Assembly: GCF_900240265.1 (NCBI RefSeq)
Contig: NZ_LT964739.1
Location: 1,269,390 to 1,333,389, forward strand
Direction of reading: 5' to 3'
Length of the DNA stretch: 64,000 nt
From: Galactobacillus timonensis
GTDB taxonomy: Bacteria; Bacillota_I; Bacilli_A; Erysipelotrichales; Erysipelotrichaceae
Shown: positions 1-9,723 of the stretch, in pieces
How the letters are laid out: each line of letters starts with the position of its first letter
How positions within the stretch are numbered: the first letter of the stretch is position 1
Made by a program: the position numbers and the translations under genes
Notes under the pieces: model-generated
Databases searched by the model: none
What the model was told of the DNA's origin: nothing
Seen by the model: only the letters and a program-made list of their open reading frames with translations

Positions 1-1
1 G

Positions 2-463
2 CCGGTGAATGTTGGTGATGATGCAATTGTGGCAATCGCAGACGGGAAGCTGATCGATATTACGACGGTTCCGGATCCTGTGTTTGCCCAGAAGATGATG
101 GGGGATGGAGTTGCCTTCAAATTTGATGCGGATTCGATGACGATCTGTGCACCGGCCAATGGGAACCTGACGGTACTGTTTCCGACGGGACATGCGTTCG
201 GTGTGACGATGAAGAACGGTGTAGAGCTGCTGGTGCATATCGGTATCAATACGGTGGAAGCCAATGGCGACGGCTTCAAGGTTCTGAACTTTAAGCAGGG
301 CGATGAAGTTAAGGCCGGTGATCCGATTGTGACGGTTGACTTCAAGAAGCTCGGGGCGAAGTACGATATGTCCACGATGCTGATTGTGACCAATGCTAAT
401 GGACAGACGATTACGTTCCGCAAACCGTGCGATGTAAAGCGCGGCGACTCGGTTGTCGCCTGA
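2..463 (+). CDS. PTS glucose-type EIIA domain protein (5' end outside window)
   Basis: This is the cytoplasmic phosphocarrier of a sugar PTS, passing phosphate from HPr to an EIIB domain. The reading frame enters from the window edge. Comparison with the complete copy at 6447-6953 shows that about 15 N-terminal residues are missing. The phosphorylated-His motif LLVHIGINT and the partner His in FPTGHAFG are both present. It ends 52 bp before the promoter of the licT operon, so it is probably the last gene of an upstream operon. Its sequence is almost the same as the second copy. The last residues differ (RKPCDVKRGDSVVA here, RQPGDVKRGESVLA there). Confidence 0.93.
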   Translation, partial: PVNVGDDAIVAIADGKLIDITTVPDPVFAQKMMGDGVAFKFDADSMTICAPANGNLTVLFPTGHAFGVTMKNGVELLVHIGINTVEANGDGFKVLNFKQGDEVKAGDPIVTVDFKKLGAKYDMSTMLIVTNANGQTITFRKPCDVKRGDSVVA

Positions 464-514
464 TTTGATGGCTGTCGATCTGCCGCTTTTGGTATTCCGG
501 TCAACTATTTTTTG

Positions 515-528
515 TGAAAACGCTTGCA
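515..528 (+). promoter_or_regulatory. cre site (CcpA operator)
   Basis: The 14 bases TGAAAACGCTTGCA fit the catabolite-responsive-element consensus TGWAARCGYTWNCW at every position. The site overlaps the -35 box of the licT promoter. CcpA bound there should repress the operon when preferred sugars are present. This is inferred from the motif only. Confidence 0.75.
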
Positions 529-552
529 TCTGAATAGAATATCGGGTATAAA
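524..552 (+). promoter_or_regulatory. sigma-A-type promoter of the licT/bgl operon
   Basis: TTGCAT at 524-529 and TATAAA at 547-552 are separated by 17 bp. It lies just upstream of the RAT/terminator leader and overlaps the cre site. Confidence 0.65.
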
Positions 553-559
553 TACTCTC

Positions 560-589
560 GGAAGTGTTACTGTTCAATCAGGCAAGTCC
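560..589 (+). promoter_or_regulatory. RAT: ribonucleic antiterminator target of the LicT protein
   Basis: The element keeps the hallmark blocks of BglG/LicT targets: GG, TGTTACTG, then CAGGCAAG and CC, arranged as a short hairpin with asymmetric internal loops. Its 3' part (580-589) overlaps the first arm of the terminator that follows. The two structures therefore exclude each other. LicT binding would stabilise the RAT and permit read-through into licT. Confidence 0.8.
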
Positions 590-640
590 GGCGGCTGCGA
601 ATCTTTTTGCGTTTCGCACAGTTGGGCCTGCCTTTTATTT
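580..640 (+). terminator. leader terminator controlled by the RAT
   Basis: The arms AGGCA (580-584) and TGCCT (629-633) enclose an inner stem TGCGAA/TTCGCA (596-601 with 613-618). A T-rich run, CCTTTTATTT, follows. This is the first attenuator of the bgl operon. Confidence 0.75.
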
Positions 641-664
641 CTCCCGAAGGCTTTGGGGTGGATC

Positions 665-1504
665 ATGAAGATTGAGAAGATTTTGAATACGAATGCGGTC
701 ATTGCGCAAAATGAACATCATGAATCAATTCTCCTCCTTGGCAGTGGTCTGGGATTTAAAAAGAAGCCGAAAGAGAATGTGGATGAGGACCGGGTTGAGA
801 AGTGGTTTGTGCTGAAGGAAAAGAGTTCGGTTGCTCAGTTTGAGAAGATTGTCGAGTCGATCCCTGAGGATTACATTATGGCGGCCGAGGAAATTATCGA
901 GTTCGGCAAGCGGCTGAATCCTGATTTGAAATTCAGCGAGCATATCCATCTTTCTCTGGTGGACCATCTGTACAATGCGGCGGAAAATCTGAAGGAAGGC
1001 ATCGTCATTCCGAATACGATGCTGGAGGACATTGCCAATTTTTATCCAAGGGAGTATTCCATCGGTATTGAGGGATTGAAGATCGCAAAGCTTCGGCTGG
1101 GTGTTGAGTTTCCGGAGGATGAAGCCGGCTTTGTTGCGATGCACTTTGTGATGGCGCAGCAGGGAAATGAGCATACAAATATACGGAAAATGCTGCAGCT
1201 GGTTCATGAGCTGGATCAAATGATTCGCGAAGATCTGGATGTGGACACCAACCCGGAGTCATTGGCTTACTTCCGGTATATGACGCATCTCAAGTTCTTT
1301 GCCCAAAGAGTGGTACAAAATGTGCACTACAATGAGCAGAACTTAAGCGACTCGGTGGTAAACGTGCTGGCGATGCAGTATCCAGAAGAATACCGCGTCA
1401 GCAAAAAGGTACTCAGATTCGTGGAACAAAAATACGGATACAGCGGCGGTAAGGAAGAGAATCTCTACCTGGCCGTGCATCTGGCAAGGATTCGTAAACA
1501 CTGA
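665..1504 (+). CDS. licT: BglG/LicT family transcription antiterminator
   Basis: This RNA-binding antiterminator controls a PTS beta-glucoside operon. The protein has 279 residues, the usual family length. Residues 1-55 form the RNA-binding CAT domain, beginning MKIEKILNTNAVIA. PRD1 spans about 65-170 and PRD2 about 171-279. The conserved PTS-phosphorylated histidines are visible in HLSLVDHLYNA (about H101), AMHFVMAQ, RYMTHLKF and YLAVHLARI. The reading frame is open upstream to 524, but that part is the RAT/terminator leader. ATG 665 gives the family N-terminus. RAT elements on both sides of the gene suggest autoregulation plus control of the downstream permease. Confidence 0.93.
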   Translation: MKIEKILNTNAVIAQNEHHESILLLGSGLGFKKKPKENVDEDRVEKWFVLKEKSSVAQFEKIVESIPEDYIMAAEEIIEFGKRLNPDLKFSEHIHLSLVDHLYNAAENLKEGIVIPNTMLEDIANFYPREYSIGIEGLKIAKLRLGVEFPEDEAGFVAMHFVMAQQGNEHTNIRKMLQLVHELDQMIREDLDVDTNPESLAYFRYMTHLKFFAQRVVQNVHYNEQNLSDSVVNVLAMQYPEEYRVSKKVLRFVEQKYGYSGGKEENLYLAVHLARIRKH

Positions 1505-1513
1505 AGTGAAGCA

Positions 1514-1543
1514 GGCAATGTTATGATCAGGTTCAGCAAGGCC
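1514..1543 (+). promoter_or_regulatory. second RAT-like element between licT and the permease gene
   Basis: Thirty bases keep the pattern of the first RAT: GG at the start, TGTTA, a short stem (TGA pairing with TCA instead of CTG with CAG), then GCAAGGCC. Its last three bases overlap the first arm of the next terminator, as in the first switch. The E. coli bgl operon has the same layout, with an antiterminated terminator on each side of the antiterminator gene. Divergence in the stem lowers certainty. Confidence 0.55.
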
Positions 1544-1602
1544 CGGATTTCAGGAAGAAACGTTTTACGCGTGAACGTTTTTTCAGGAAAACCGGGCTTT
1601 CT
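1541..1602 (+). terminator. intercistronic terminator after licT
   Basis: GCCCGG (1541-1546) pairs with CCGGGC (1592-1597). An inner stem AAACGTT/AACGTTT brackets the loop TTACGCGTG. A short T run follows (TTTCT). It is probably the second switch of the operon, opened by LicT at the RAT-like element. Confidence 0.6.
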
Positions 1603-1650
1603 ATATATCTGCCTGAAAAGGGGCAGGCTGAAAGAAAAGGGAAAACGATT

Positions 1651-3036
1651 ATGAAGGATTACAAGAATTTAGCTAAGGCCATTATGGCTAACATCGGCGG
1701 CGAAGCAAACGTTGAATCACTGACGCATTGCGTAACAAGACTTCGCTTTAAGCTGAAGGACACAAACAAGGTGAACGAGGCGGAACTGAAGAAGGTTCCC
1801 GGCGTCTTAAAGACCATGGTTTCCGGCGGACAGTATCAGGTTGTTATCGGCCAGGATGTTGCGGATGTGTATGATGCAATTCTCGCCGATTACCATGTAA
1901 ATGCCGAAGGAGAAGTGGCTGCAGATCCGGCCGAAACAGAAGCGGATAAAAAGACTGGAAAGCACGATATCGTTGGAATCATTGCGGATCTTGTTTCCGC
2001 GATCTTCATGCCGTTCATGGGCGCTTTCATGGGCGCAGGACTGTTAAAGGGTTTCCTGGTGCTATTCACAACGCTGGGCCTGATCGATAAAACAGGAACA
2101 ACTTATACCATTCTTTATGCGGCTGCGGACGGTGTCTTCTTCTTCCTGCCGATCTTCCTTGCGTATACAGCGGGAAAGAAATTCGGTGCCAAGCCGTTTC
2201 TTACGATGGCAATTGCGGCAGCGATGCTGTATCCGAATTTCCTTGCACTGAAGGGTGCAGAAAATCCAGTGACCTTCTTCGGACTTCCGGTTACGATGAT
2301 TTCGTATTCTTCGACGGTGTTCCCGATTATTATTGCGGCATGGGTACAGGCGAAGCTGGAGAAATTCTTTGACCGCGTACTTCCGACGGTGATCAAGAAC
2401 GTGTTTGGACCGGTTCTGGTGATGCTCATCTGCTTCCCGCTGATCGTTCTGGTTGTTGGTCCGGTGACGGATGTTCTGGGCAGATGGATCGCTGCAGGCA
2501 TTGCCTGGTTCCTGAATACGATGCCGCTGGTTGGCGGCTTCCTGCTGGCTTCCCTGTGGCCGGTCATGATCATCTTTGGCCTGCACTGGGGTCTGGTTCC
2601 CATCGTTATGAACAATCTTGCGGTGACGGGCGTCGATTCCATTCTGCCGCTGACGGTTGGTACAAACTTCGGTATCTCTGCTGCCTGCCTTGCAATTTCT
2701 CTGAAGTCAAAGAATAAGCCGTTCAAGGAACTGGCTGGTGCCGCGGGTGTCACAGGTCTGGTTGGCGGTGTAACGGAACCGGCGATCTATGGTGTTTTGA
2801 TGAAGTGCAAGAAGATTTTTGCGGCTGTTATTCTGATCAACGGTATTGGCGGCGCTGTTGCCGGTTTCTTCCATGTGACCCGTGACACGATGATTTCGGT
2901 CAATGCCCTGACGCTGCCGGCGATCGCTGCGATCTATGGTAAGTGGGGTATTGTGGCAATCGTCATTTCTGTGGTCGGCGCATTCGCGGCTGCGTATGTC
3001 ATGTACAGTGACAAGATGATTGAGGAAAATAACTAA
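1651..3036 (+). CDS. PTS beta-glucoside transporter subunit EIIBC
   Basis: This membrane permease takes up and phosphorylates a beta-glucoside-type sugar. At 461 residues it has an N-terminal EIIB domain (1-90) with the phosphorylated cysteine C27 in LTHCVTRLRF. A linker follows, then a polytopic EIIC domain (about 105-455) with the family motif GVTEPAIYG. BglF/BglP proteins usually carry a C-terminal IIA domain. Here IIA is absent and is supplied by a separate gene (6447, possibly also the copy at 2). It sits after the second RAT/terminator, so expression should depend on LicT. Sugar specificity cannot be read from sequence. The neighbouring glucuronidase and phospho-glucosidase point to beta-linked glycosides. 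Confidence 0.93.
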   Translation: MKDYKNLAKAIMANIGGEANVESLTHCVTRLRFKLKDTNKVNEAELKKVPGVLKTMVSGGQYQVVIGQDVADVYDAILADYHVNAEGEVAADPAETEADKKTGKHDIVGIIADLVSAIFMPFMGAFMGAGLLKGFLVLFTTLGLIDKTGTTYTILYAAADGVFFFLPIFLAYTAGKKFGAKPFLTMAIAAAMLYPNFLALKGAENPVTFFGLPVTMISYSSTVFPIIIAAWVQAKLEKFFDRVLPTVIKNVFGPVLVMLICFPLIVLVVGPVTDVLGRWIAAGIAWFLNTMPLVGGFLLASLWPVMIIFGLHWGLVPIVMNNLAVTGVDSILPLTVGTNFGISAACLAISLKSKNKPFKELAGAAGVTGLVGGVTEPAIYGVLMKCKKIFAAVILINGIGGAVAGFFHVTRDTMISVNALTLPAIAAIYGKWGIVAIVISVVGAFAAAYVMYSDKMIEENN

Positions 3037-3077
3037 GTTGCCTGGTTTTGTTCTTGATTGAAACGGAGGTTGATCAC

Positions 3078-4877
3078 ATGGGTGTTTCTGAGCTGTATCC
3101 AGTCGTTAATTCGACACGTAGTTTCTTTGCGCTGGACGGAATGTGGGATTTCCGTTTTGATCCTGAATCAATTGGGAAGAAGGAGGGATGGGCAGTTGCC
3201 CTTCCTTCCCCGATCCCGATGCCTGTGCCCGCAAGCTTTGCGGATTTTTTCACGGATGCGGTGGATCGTGATTATTGCGGCGACTTCTGGTACGCAAAGG
3301 ATTTCTTCCTGAATCAATATGAGGAAGGTAAACGTATCATTCTGCGCTTTGGCAGTGTGACGCACCGGTGCACCGTCTATGTTAACGGTGTGGAAGCCGG
3401 CAGCCATGAAGGTGGATTTTTGCCCGTTGTTCTGGATGTGACGGATTTGGTGAAGTATGGCGAACGTAATCATATTGCGGTATGGGCGAACAATGAATTG
3501 TCCGAAACAACACTTCCCTGCGGTACGGTGAAAGTACGCAAGGATGGCCGTAAGATTGCGAAACCGTACTTTGATTTCTTTAACTATTCCGGTATCCACC
3601 GGAGTGTGCATGTACTCTCAATTCCGAAGGAATCGATCCTCGATTTTGATACGCGTTATGAGCTGAAAGGGGACGATGCCGTTGTCCACTATTCGATCCG
3701 GACCAACGGAACGAATCCGGTGACGGTGAAGCTGTTGGATCGTGAAGGGAACCAGGTGGCTTACTCGGAAGGAAATGAGGGCAGCTTATTTGTTGCCAAT
3801 GCACATCTTTGGAAGGTGCGCAACGCCTATCTTTATCGTCTGGTGATGACCATCCATGGGGATGCAGGAATCATTGACAGCTATGAAAGCCGGATCGGGA
3901 TCCGTACCGTAAGGATTGAAGGAACTCAGATTCTGATCAATGAGGAACCTGTCTATCTGAAGGGGTATGGGAAACATGAGGATTTTGACATCCTTGGCCG
4001 TGGCTTCAGCTGGGCGGTTGCGAAGCGTGACTTTGAATGTATGAAGTGGACGAACGCTAACTGTTTCCGAACCAGCCATTATCCGTATGCTGAAGAGTGG
4101 TATCAGATGGCTGACGAAGAGGGTTTTTTGATCATCGACGAAGTTCCCGCCGTAGGCATGATGCGCTCGACGCACAACTTTATTGCGGCAGGCATGGGCG
4201 GCTATACAAGCTTCTTTGAGACGCCGACGGTGCCTCAGCTGCTTGCCAACCATAAGGCACAGGTTGAAGAGATGATTATACGAGACAAGAATCATCCTTC
4301 GGTTATTACGTTCAGTCTGTTCAATGAACCGGAAACGATCAGTGAATATGCCTACAACTATTTTAAGGAAGTGTTTGAGTGGGCAAGGACTCTGGATCCG
4401 CAGCATCGCCCTTTGACGGGTGCGTTTGAAAAGAATTCGAAGCCGGAGCTTTGCCAGGTATATCCGCTGGTGGATATTGTTTGTATGAACCGCTATTACG
4501 GATGGTATATCAATGGCGGGGCATCGGAAATGGATGAAGCCGAAGAACTGTTCCGTGATGAGATGGACCGCTGGGCAGCCAAGGGGCTGAATAAACCATT
4601 TGTCTTTACGGAGTTTGGCACCGATACGCTGGGGAGTGAGCATAAGCTTCCAAGCGTCATGTGGACCCAGGAGTATCAGAACGAGTACTATGCGATGAAC
4701 TTCCGGGTATTTGACAGCTATCCCTTTGTTCAGGGGGAATTGACGTGGAATTTCGCCGACTTCCAGACATCGGAAGGCGTTTTCCGTGTTAATGGAAATA
4801 AGAAAGGTGTCTTTACGCGTCAGCGTCAGCCAAAGGATGCGGCCTTCACTCTGAAAAAGAGATGGGAAACAAAGTGA
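3078..4877 (+). CDS. uidA: beta-glucuronidase (GH2)
   Basis: It hydrolyses beta-D-glucuronides in the cytoplasm. The protein has 599 residues, close to E. coli UidA. An N-terminal jelly-roll (about 10-180) and an Ig-like domain precede the TIM barrel. The acid/base is E417 in FNEPE and the nucleophile is E512 in FTEFGTD. The N-x-K carboxylate-recognition motif that separates glucuronidases from galactosidases is present as N574 and K576, in the context NGNKKGVFTR. The loop after DEVPAVG is about as long as in E. coli. ATG 3078 follows GGAGGT by seven bases; the frame is open slightly upstream. No signal peptide. Its place in a PTS operon is unusual, because a PTS would deliver phosphorylated substrate. 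It may act on non-phosphorylated glucuronides or a PTS-imported conjugate. Confidence 0.93.
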   Translation: MGVSELYPVVNSTRSFFALDGMWDFRFDPESIGKKEGWAVALPSPIPMPVPASFADFFTDAVDRDYCGDFWYAKDFFLNQYEEGKRIILRFGSVTHRCTVYVNGVEAGSHEGGFLPVVLDVTDLVKYGERNHIAVWANNELSETTLPCGTVKVRKDGRKIAKPYFDFFNYSGIHRSVHVLSIPKESILDFDTRYELKGDDAVVHYSIRTNGTNPVTVKLLDREGNQVAYSEGNEGSLFVANAHLWKVRNAYLYRLVMTIHGDAGIIDSYESRIGIRTVRIEGTQILINEEPVYLKGYGKHEDFDILGRGFSWAVAKRDFECMKWTNANCFRTSHYPYAEEWYQMADEEGFLIIDEVPAVGMMRSTHNFIAAGMGGYTSFFETPTVPQLLANHKAQVEEMIIRDKNHPSVITFSLFNEPETISEYAYNYFKEVFEWARTLDPQHRPLTGAFEKNSKPELCQVYPLVDIVCMNRYYGWYINGGASEMDEAEELFRDEMDRWAAKGLNKPFVFTEFGTDTLGSEHKLPSVMWTQEYQNEYYAMNFRVFDSYPFVQGELTWNFADFQTSEGVFRVNGNKKGVFTRQRQPKDAAFTLKKRWETK

Positions 4878-4884
4878 AATCTAA

Positions 4885-6351
<1,467 letters not shown>

Positions 6352-6446
6352 TAGGCGAATATTCCATCAAGCGCAGTGAGGCGATGCGTGTTAGGATTGA
6401 TCAGGTGATCGAAGGTGACTTACTTCGCCAAGGAGGAAATAGAGAG

Positions 6447-6953
6447 ATGGGACTGTTTGGAAATCTTTTTAAGAAGCAGCCGGAACTGGAACCGGTGAAT
6501 GTTGGTGATGATGCAATTGTGGCAATCGCAGACGGGAAGCTGATCGATATTACGACGGTTCCGGATCCTGTCTTTGCCCAGAAGATGATGGGGGATGGCG
6601 TTGCCTTCAAATTTGATGCAGATTCGATGACGATCTGTGCACCTGCAAATGGCAATCTGACGGTACTGTTTCCGACAGGACATGCTTTTGGTGTGACGAT
6701 GAAGAATGGTGTAGAGCTGCTGGTGCATATCGGTATCAATACGGTGGAAGCCAATGGCGACGGCTTCAAGGTTCTGAACTTTAAGCAGGGCGATGAAGTT
6801 AAGGCCGGTGATCCGATTGTGACGGTTGACTTCAAGAAGCTCGGGGCGAAGTACGATATGTCCACGATGCTGATTGTGACCAATGCCAACGGTCAGACAA
6901 TCACATTCCGTCAGCCGGGCGATGTGAAGCGCGGCGAGTCGGTGCTTGCCTGA
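6447..6953 (+). CDS. PTS glucose-type EIIA protein
   Basis: A complete 168-residue EIIA(Glc)-type phosphocarrier. Phosphorylated H94 lies in LLVHIGINT and the active-site partner H79 in FPTGHAFG. ATG 6447 follows AAGGAGGAAAT. The frame is open to 6348 but lacks family homology there. It is the last gene of the bgl operon and supplies the IIA function that the EIIBC permease lacks. It is a close paralogue of the gene at the left edge of the window. The stretch 6708-6886 is identical base for base to 218-396. Confidence 0.95.
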   Translation: MGLFGNLFKKQPELEPVNVGDDAIVAIADGKLIDITTVPDPVFAQKMMGDGVAFKFDADSMTICAPANGNLTVLFPTGHAFGVTMKNGVELLVHIGINTVEANGDGFKVLNFKQGDEVKAGDPIVTVDFKKLGAKYDMSTMLIVTNANGQTITFRQPGDVKRGESVLA

Positions 6954-6981
6954 TCAGGGCAGCTTTCGTTGATTGTTTCAG

Positions 6982-7009
6982 AAACCGGGGATGAGAGTCT
7001 CCGGTTTTT
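6982..7009 (+). terminator. terminator of the bgl operon
   Basis: AAACCGG (6982-6988) pairs with CCGGTTT (7001-7007), followed by T residues. It lies 29 bp after the IIA stop codon. Confidence 0.8.
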
Positions 7010-7091
7010 ATGGTTTCACAGGGGAATGCCGCTAGAATAGTGAATAGAGACGATAGCGGTATCTGACAATTATTTACCGGGGAGAGAATGA

Positions 7092-7937
7092 ATGTTTGCG
7101 GACGATCATGTACATACCACCTTCAGCGATGATGGAAAAGCGGAGATGGAACAGCAGATTCTTCAGGCACTTCAGCTTGGGCTGAGTGAGATCTGCTTCA
7201 CGGAACATGTTGACTATGGCGTGAAGAAAGACTGGAGTGAGGGGAACATTGAATGGCGTGTGGAGAACGGTATCCGTGAGCCTCTTGCCAACGTGGATTA
7301 TCCCGCCTATTTTGCCAGAATCGATGAGATGCGTGAAAAGTACAGTGATCGGATTGCGATTCATGCAGGTCTGGAATTCGGCGTACAGACGCATACGATT
7401 GGAAAATATGAAGATCTGCTGAAACGGTGGAAGGACTCGATGGACGGTGCTCTTTTGAGCATCCATGAAATCGATGATCAGGAGTTCTGGACCCAGGACT
7501 TTCAGAGCGGAAAGAGTCAGCTGGAATATAACCGCGCCTACTATGAAGCGATGAAAAAGGTCATGGAGGGTTTTGACGGTTATTCTGTTCTGGCGCATTT
7601 GGATTTGATTGTTCGCTATGATCTGGCCGGTGTTCTTCCGTTTGAGCAGGTCGAAGACCTGGTGGCAGAGATTCTGAAGCTTGCCATCAGGAATGGAAAG
7701 GGAATCGAGCTCAATACTTCTTCATGGCGCTATGGTCTGAGTGATACGCAGCCTTCCCGTGCCATTCTGAAGTTGTACCATGACCTTGGAGGAAGGATTC
7801 TGACAATCGGTTCGGATGCTCACTCGACGGTGCAGCTCGCTGCCCATCTTGATGATGCGCACGAAATCCTGAAGAGCTTTGGCTACAGCGAGTTCTGCAC
7901 CATCGAACACTGGCAGCCCGTGTTCCACCGGCTGTAG
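7092..7937 (+). CDS. PHP-domain phosphatase, histidinol-phosphatase (HisJ/HisK) type
   Basis: A 281-residue metal-dependent PHP phosphoesterase. The metal-binding motifs are visible in order: DDHVHTTFSDD near the N-terminus, FTEHVDYG, GLEFGVQ, LAHLDLI, and GSDAHS near the C-terminus. The length and the HVHTTFS start match the HisJ branch, which removes phosphate from histidinol phosphate. No other histidine genes are nearby, so the substrate is uncertain. It is monocistronic, with GGGGAGAG as ribosome binding site. Confidence 0.8.
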   Translation: MFADDHVHTTFSDDGKAEMEQQILQALQLGLSEICFTEHVDYGVKKDWSEGNIEWRVENGIREPLANVDYPAYFARIDEMREKYSDRIAIHAGLEFGVQTHTIGKYEDLLKRWKDSMDGALLSIHEIDDQEFWTQDFQSGKSQLEYNRAYYEAMKKVMEGFDGYSVLAHLDLIVRYDLAGVLPFEQVEDLVAEILKLAIRNGKGIELNTSSWRYGLSDTQPSRAILKLYHDLGGRILTIGSDAHSTVQLAAHLDDAHEILKSFGYSEFCTIEHWQPVFHRL

Positions 7938-7963
7938 GCTGGGATTTGTATTGATCAAAGATC

Positions 7964-8006
7964 AGGCTTCCCTGTCATGTACTGCAGTAAATGACGGGGA
8001 GGCTTC
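7964..8006. other. inverted repeat between the PHP gene and msrA
   Basis: AGGCTTCCCTGTCAT (7964-7978) is an almost perfect inverted repeat of ATGACGGGGAGGCTT (7990-8004). There is no T run after it. It may be a weak terminator of the PHP gene or an operator before msrA. Confidence 0.45.
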
Positions 8007-8058
8007 CTAAGGATATTCGTTACAATCAGAAGTGTTATTTATCTGCTGGGAGGCACAC

Positions 8059-8583
8059 ATGATCAGAGAAGTATATCTTGCCGGGGGATGCTATTGGGGG
8101 ACGCAGAAGTTTCTGGACAATATTCAGGGAGTTGTGCATACGGAAGTCGGCTTTGCGAATGGAAATACGCCATCGCCGACCTATGATCAGGTGAAACATT
8201 CGGATACGGGCTACACAGAAACCGTGCATGTGCAGTATGACAATGCGGTGATTTCTCTGAAGACGCTGCTGGAGCTGTTCTTCAACATCATTGACCCGAC
8301 TTCGCTGAACAGGCAGGGTGGTGATATCGGAACAAACTATCGGACCGGCATCTATACCGTGAGTGAAGAAGACCGTGCCATCGCGCGCGAATGTCTGTCT
8401 ACGCTGCAGATTCGTTATACGCGTCCCATCGTTGTGGAATGTGAGCCGCTGCAGTGTTTCTATACGGCTCATGAGGCACACCAGAAGTATCTGGATAAGA
8501 ATCCGGGCGGCTATTGCCATGTGTCGCTGGGAATGATTCAAAAGGCGAAAAACTGGAAACCGGGAGAACCCACACAACTATAA
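8059..8583 (+). CDS. msrA: peptide-methionine (S)-S-oxide reductase
   Basis: It reduces the S-epimer of methionine sulfoxide in oxidised proteins. The protein has 174 residues. The catalytic motif is GGCYWGTQK with nucleophile C11. The family blocks GFANG, YDQVKHSDTGYTE and NIIDPTSLNRQGGDIGTNYRTGIY follow. Recycling cysteines are candidates at CEPLQCFYTAHE. ATG 8059 with GGGAGG upstream is preferred to the open frame at 8032. No MsrB domain is fused. Confidence 0.95.
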   Translation: MIREVYLAGGCYWGTQKFLDNIQGVVHTEVGFANGNTPSPTYDQVKHSDTGYTETVHVQYDNAVISLKTLLELFFNIIDPTSLNRQGGDIGTNYRTGIYTVSEEDRAIARECLSTLQIRYTRPIVVECEPLQCFYTAHEAHQKYLDKNPGGYCHVSLGMIQKAKNWKPGEPTQL

Positions 8584-8610
8584 TAAGCGTAGAGGAAAGA
8601 GGCGCTTGCT

Positions 8611-9672
8611 ATGAAACAATACACAATTGCCGTGATCCCTGGAGATGGGATCGGCCCGGAAGTAATCAATGAAAGTTTAAAGGTGTTGAACCGTATTTCG
8701 CAGCTGGATGGTACATTCTCCTTCCGCTTCGATACGTATCCATGGGGATGCGAATACTATCAGAAGACGGGGGAGATGATGCCTGCCAACGGTATTGATA
8801 TTCTGCGGCCGTATGATGCGATTCTGCTCGGCGCGATCGGCGCGCCGGGCGTCCCGGATCATATTTCGCTGCGGGATCTGCTGCTGAAGATCCGCCATGA
8901 TTTTGACGAGTATGTCAACCTCAGGCCGGTGAAGCTGCTGAGCGGTGCACCGTGCCCGCTGAAGAACGCAAAGCCAGGCGATATCGATATGGTGTTCATC
9001 CGTGAAAACAGCGAAGGTGAGTACAGCGGCCAGGGAGCCTGGCTCTATCCGGATTCGCCCCAGGAAGTAGTGATTCAGGACAGCGTCTTTTCCCGCAAGG
9101 GAACGGAGCGTATCATTCGCTATGCCTATGAAATGGCACGCTCACAGCATAAGACGCTGACCAGCATTTCCAAGGGAAATGCGCTCAATTATTCCATGGT
9201 GTTCTGGGATCAGATCTTCAAGGAAGTCGGAAAGGAATATCCGGATGTGGAGACCCATTCATTGCTCGTGGATGCGGCGGCGATGTTCATGGTACGCAAT
9301 CCGTCGCGCTTCCAGATTGTTGTGACGTCGAACCTGTTCGGTGACATTCTGACGGACCTTGGCGCAGCCATCTCTGGCGGTATGGGCCTTGCGGCAGGAG
9401 CAAATCTGAATCCGGAACGGAAGTACCCATCGATGTTTGAACCGATCCACGGGTCTGCACCGGATATTGCGGGGAAGGGAATTTCCAATCCACTGGCGGC
9501 TGTCTGGTCCGCGGCGCAGCTGCTGGAGTTCCTCGGCTATCCACAATGGAGTGCTCGGATTCTCAATGTGATCGAAACGATGCTCGTAGAGAAGAAGGGA
9601 CTGACCGCAGATCTTGGCGGCAGTGCATCAACGGTCGAATGCGGTGATATGGTGGTATCGCTGCTTGGCTGA
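8611..9672 (+). CDS. NAD-dependent beta-decarboxylating dehydrogenase, tartrate/D-malate type
   Basis: Member of the isopropylmalate/isocitrate/tartrate dehydrogenase family, 353 residues. It opens with the GDGIGPEV block. The signature RENSEGEYSG is the substrate/Mg loop typical of tartrate dehydrogenase and D-malate dehydrogenase (decarboxylating). The NAD-binding region includes TSNLFGDILTDLGA and EPIHGSAPDIAG. No leuABCD genes are near, which argues against a LeuB role. Substrate assignment between tartrate and D-malate is not possible from sequence. It lies 27 bp after msrA with AGAGGAAAGAGG upstream. Confidence 0.8.
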   Translation: MKQYTIAVIPGDGIGPEVINESLKVLNRISQLDGTFSFRFDTYPWGCEYYQKTGEMMPANGIDILRPYDAILLGAIGAPGVPDHISLRDLLLKIRHDFDEYVNLRPVKLLSGAPCPLKNAKPGDIDMVFIRENSEGEYSGQGAWLYPDSPQEVVIQDSVFSRKGTERIIRYAYEMARSQHKTLTSISKGNALNYSMVFWDQIFKEVGKEYPDVETHSLLVDAAAMFMVRNPSRFQIVVTSNLFGDILTDLGAAISGGMGLAAGANLNPERKYPSMFEPIHGSAPDIAGKGISNPLAAVWSAAQLLEFLGYPQWSARILNVIETMLVEKKGLTADLGGSASTVECGDMVVSLLG

Positions 9673-9723
9673 TCGCATTTCTCTTTTGCAATGGCATACA
9701 ATGGTGCCGGGAGTACTTCGGCG

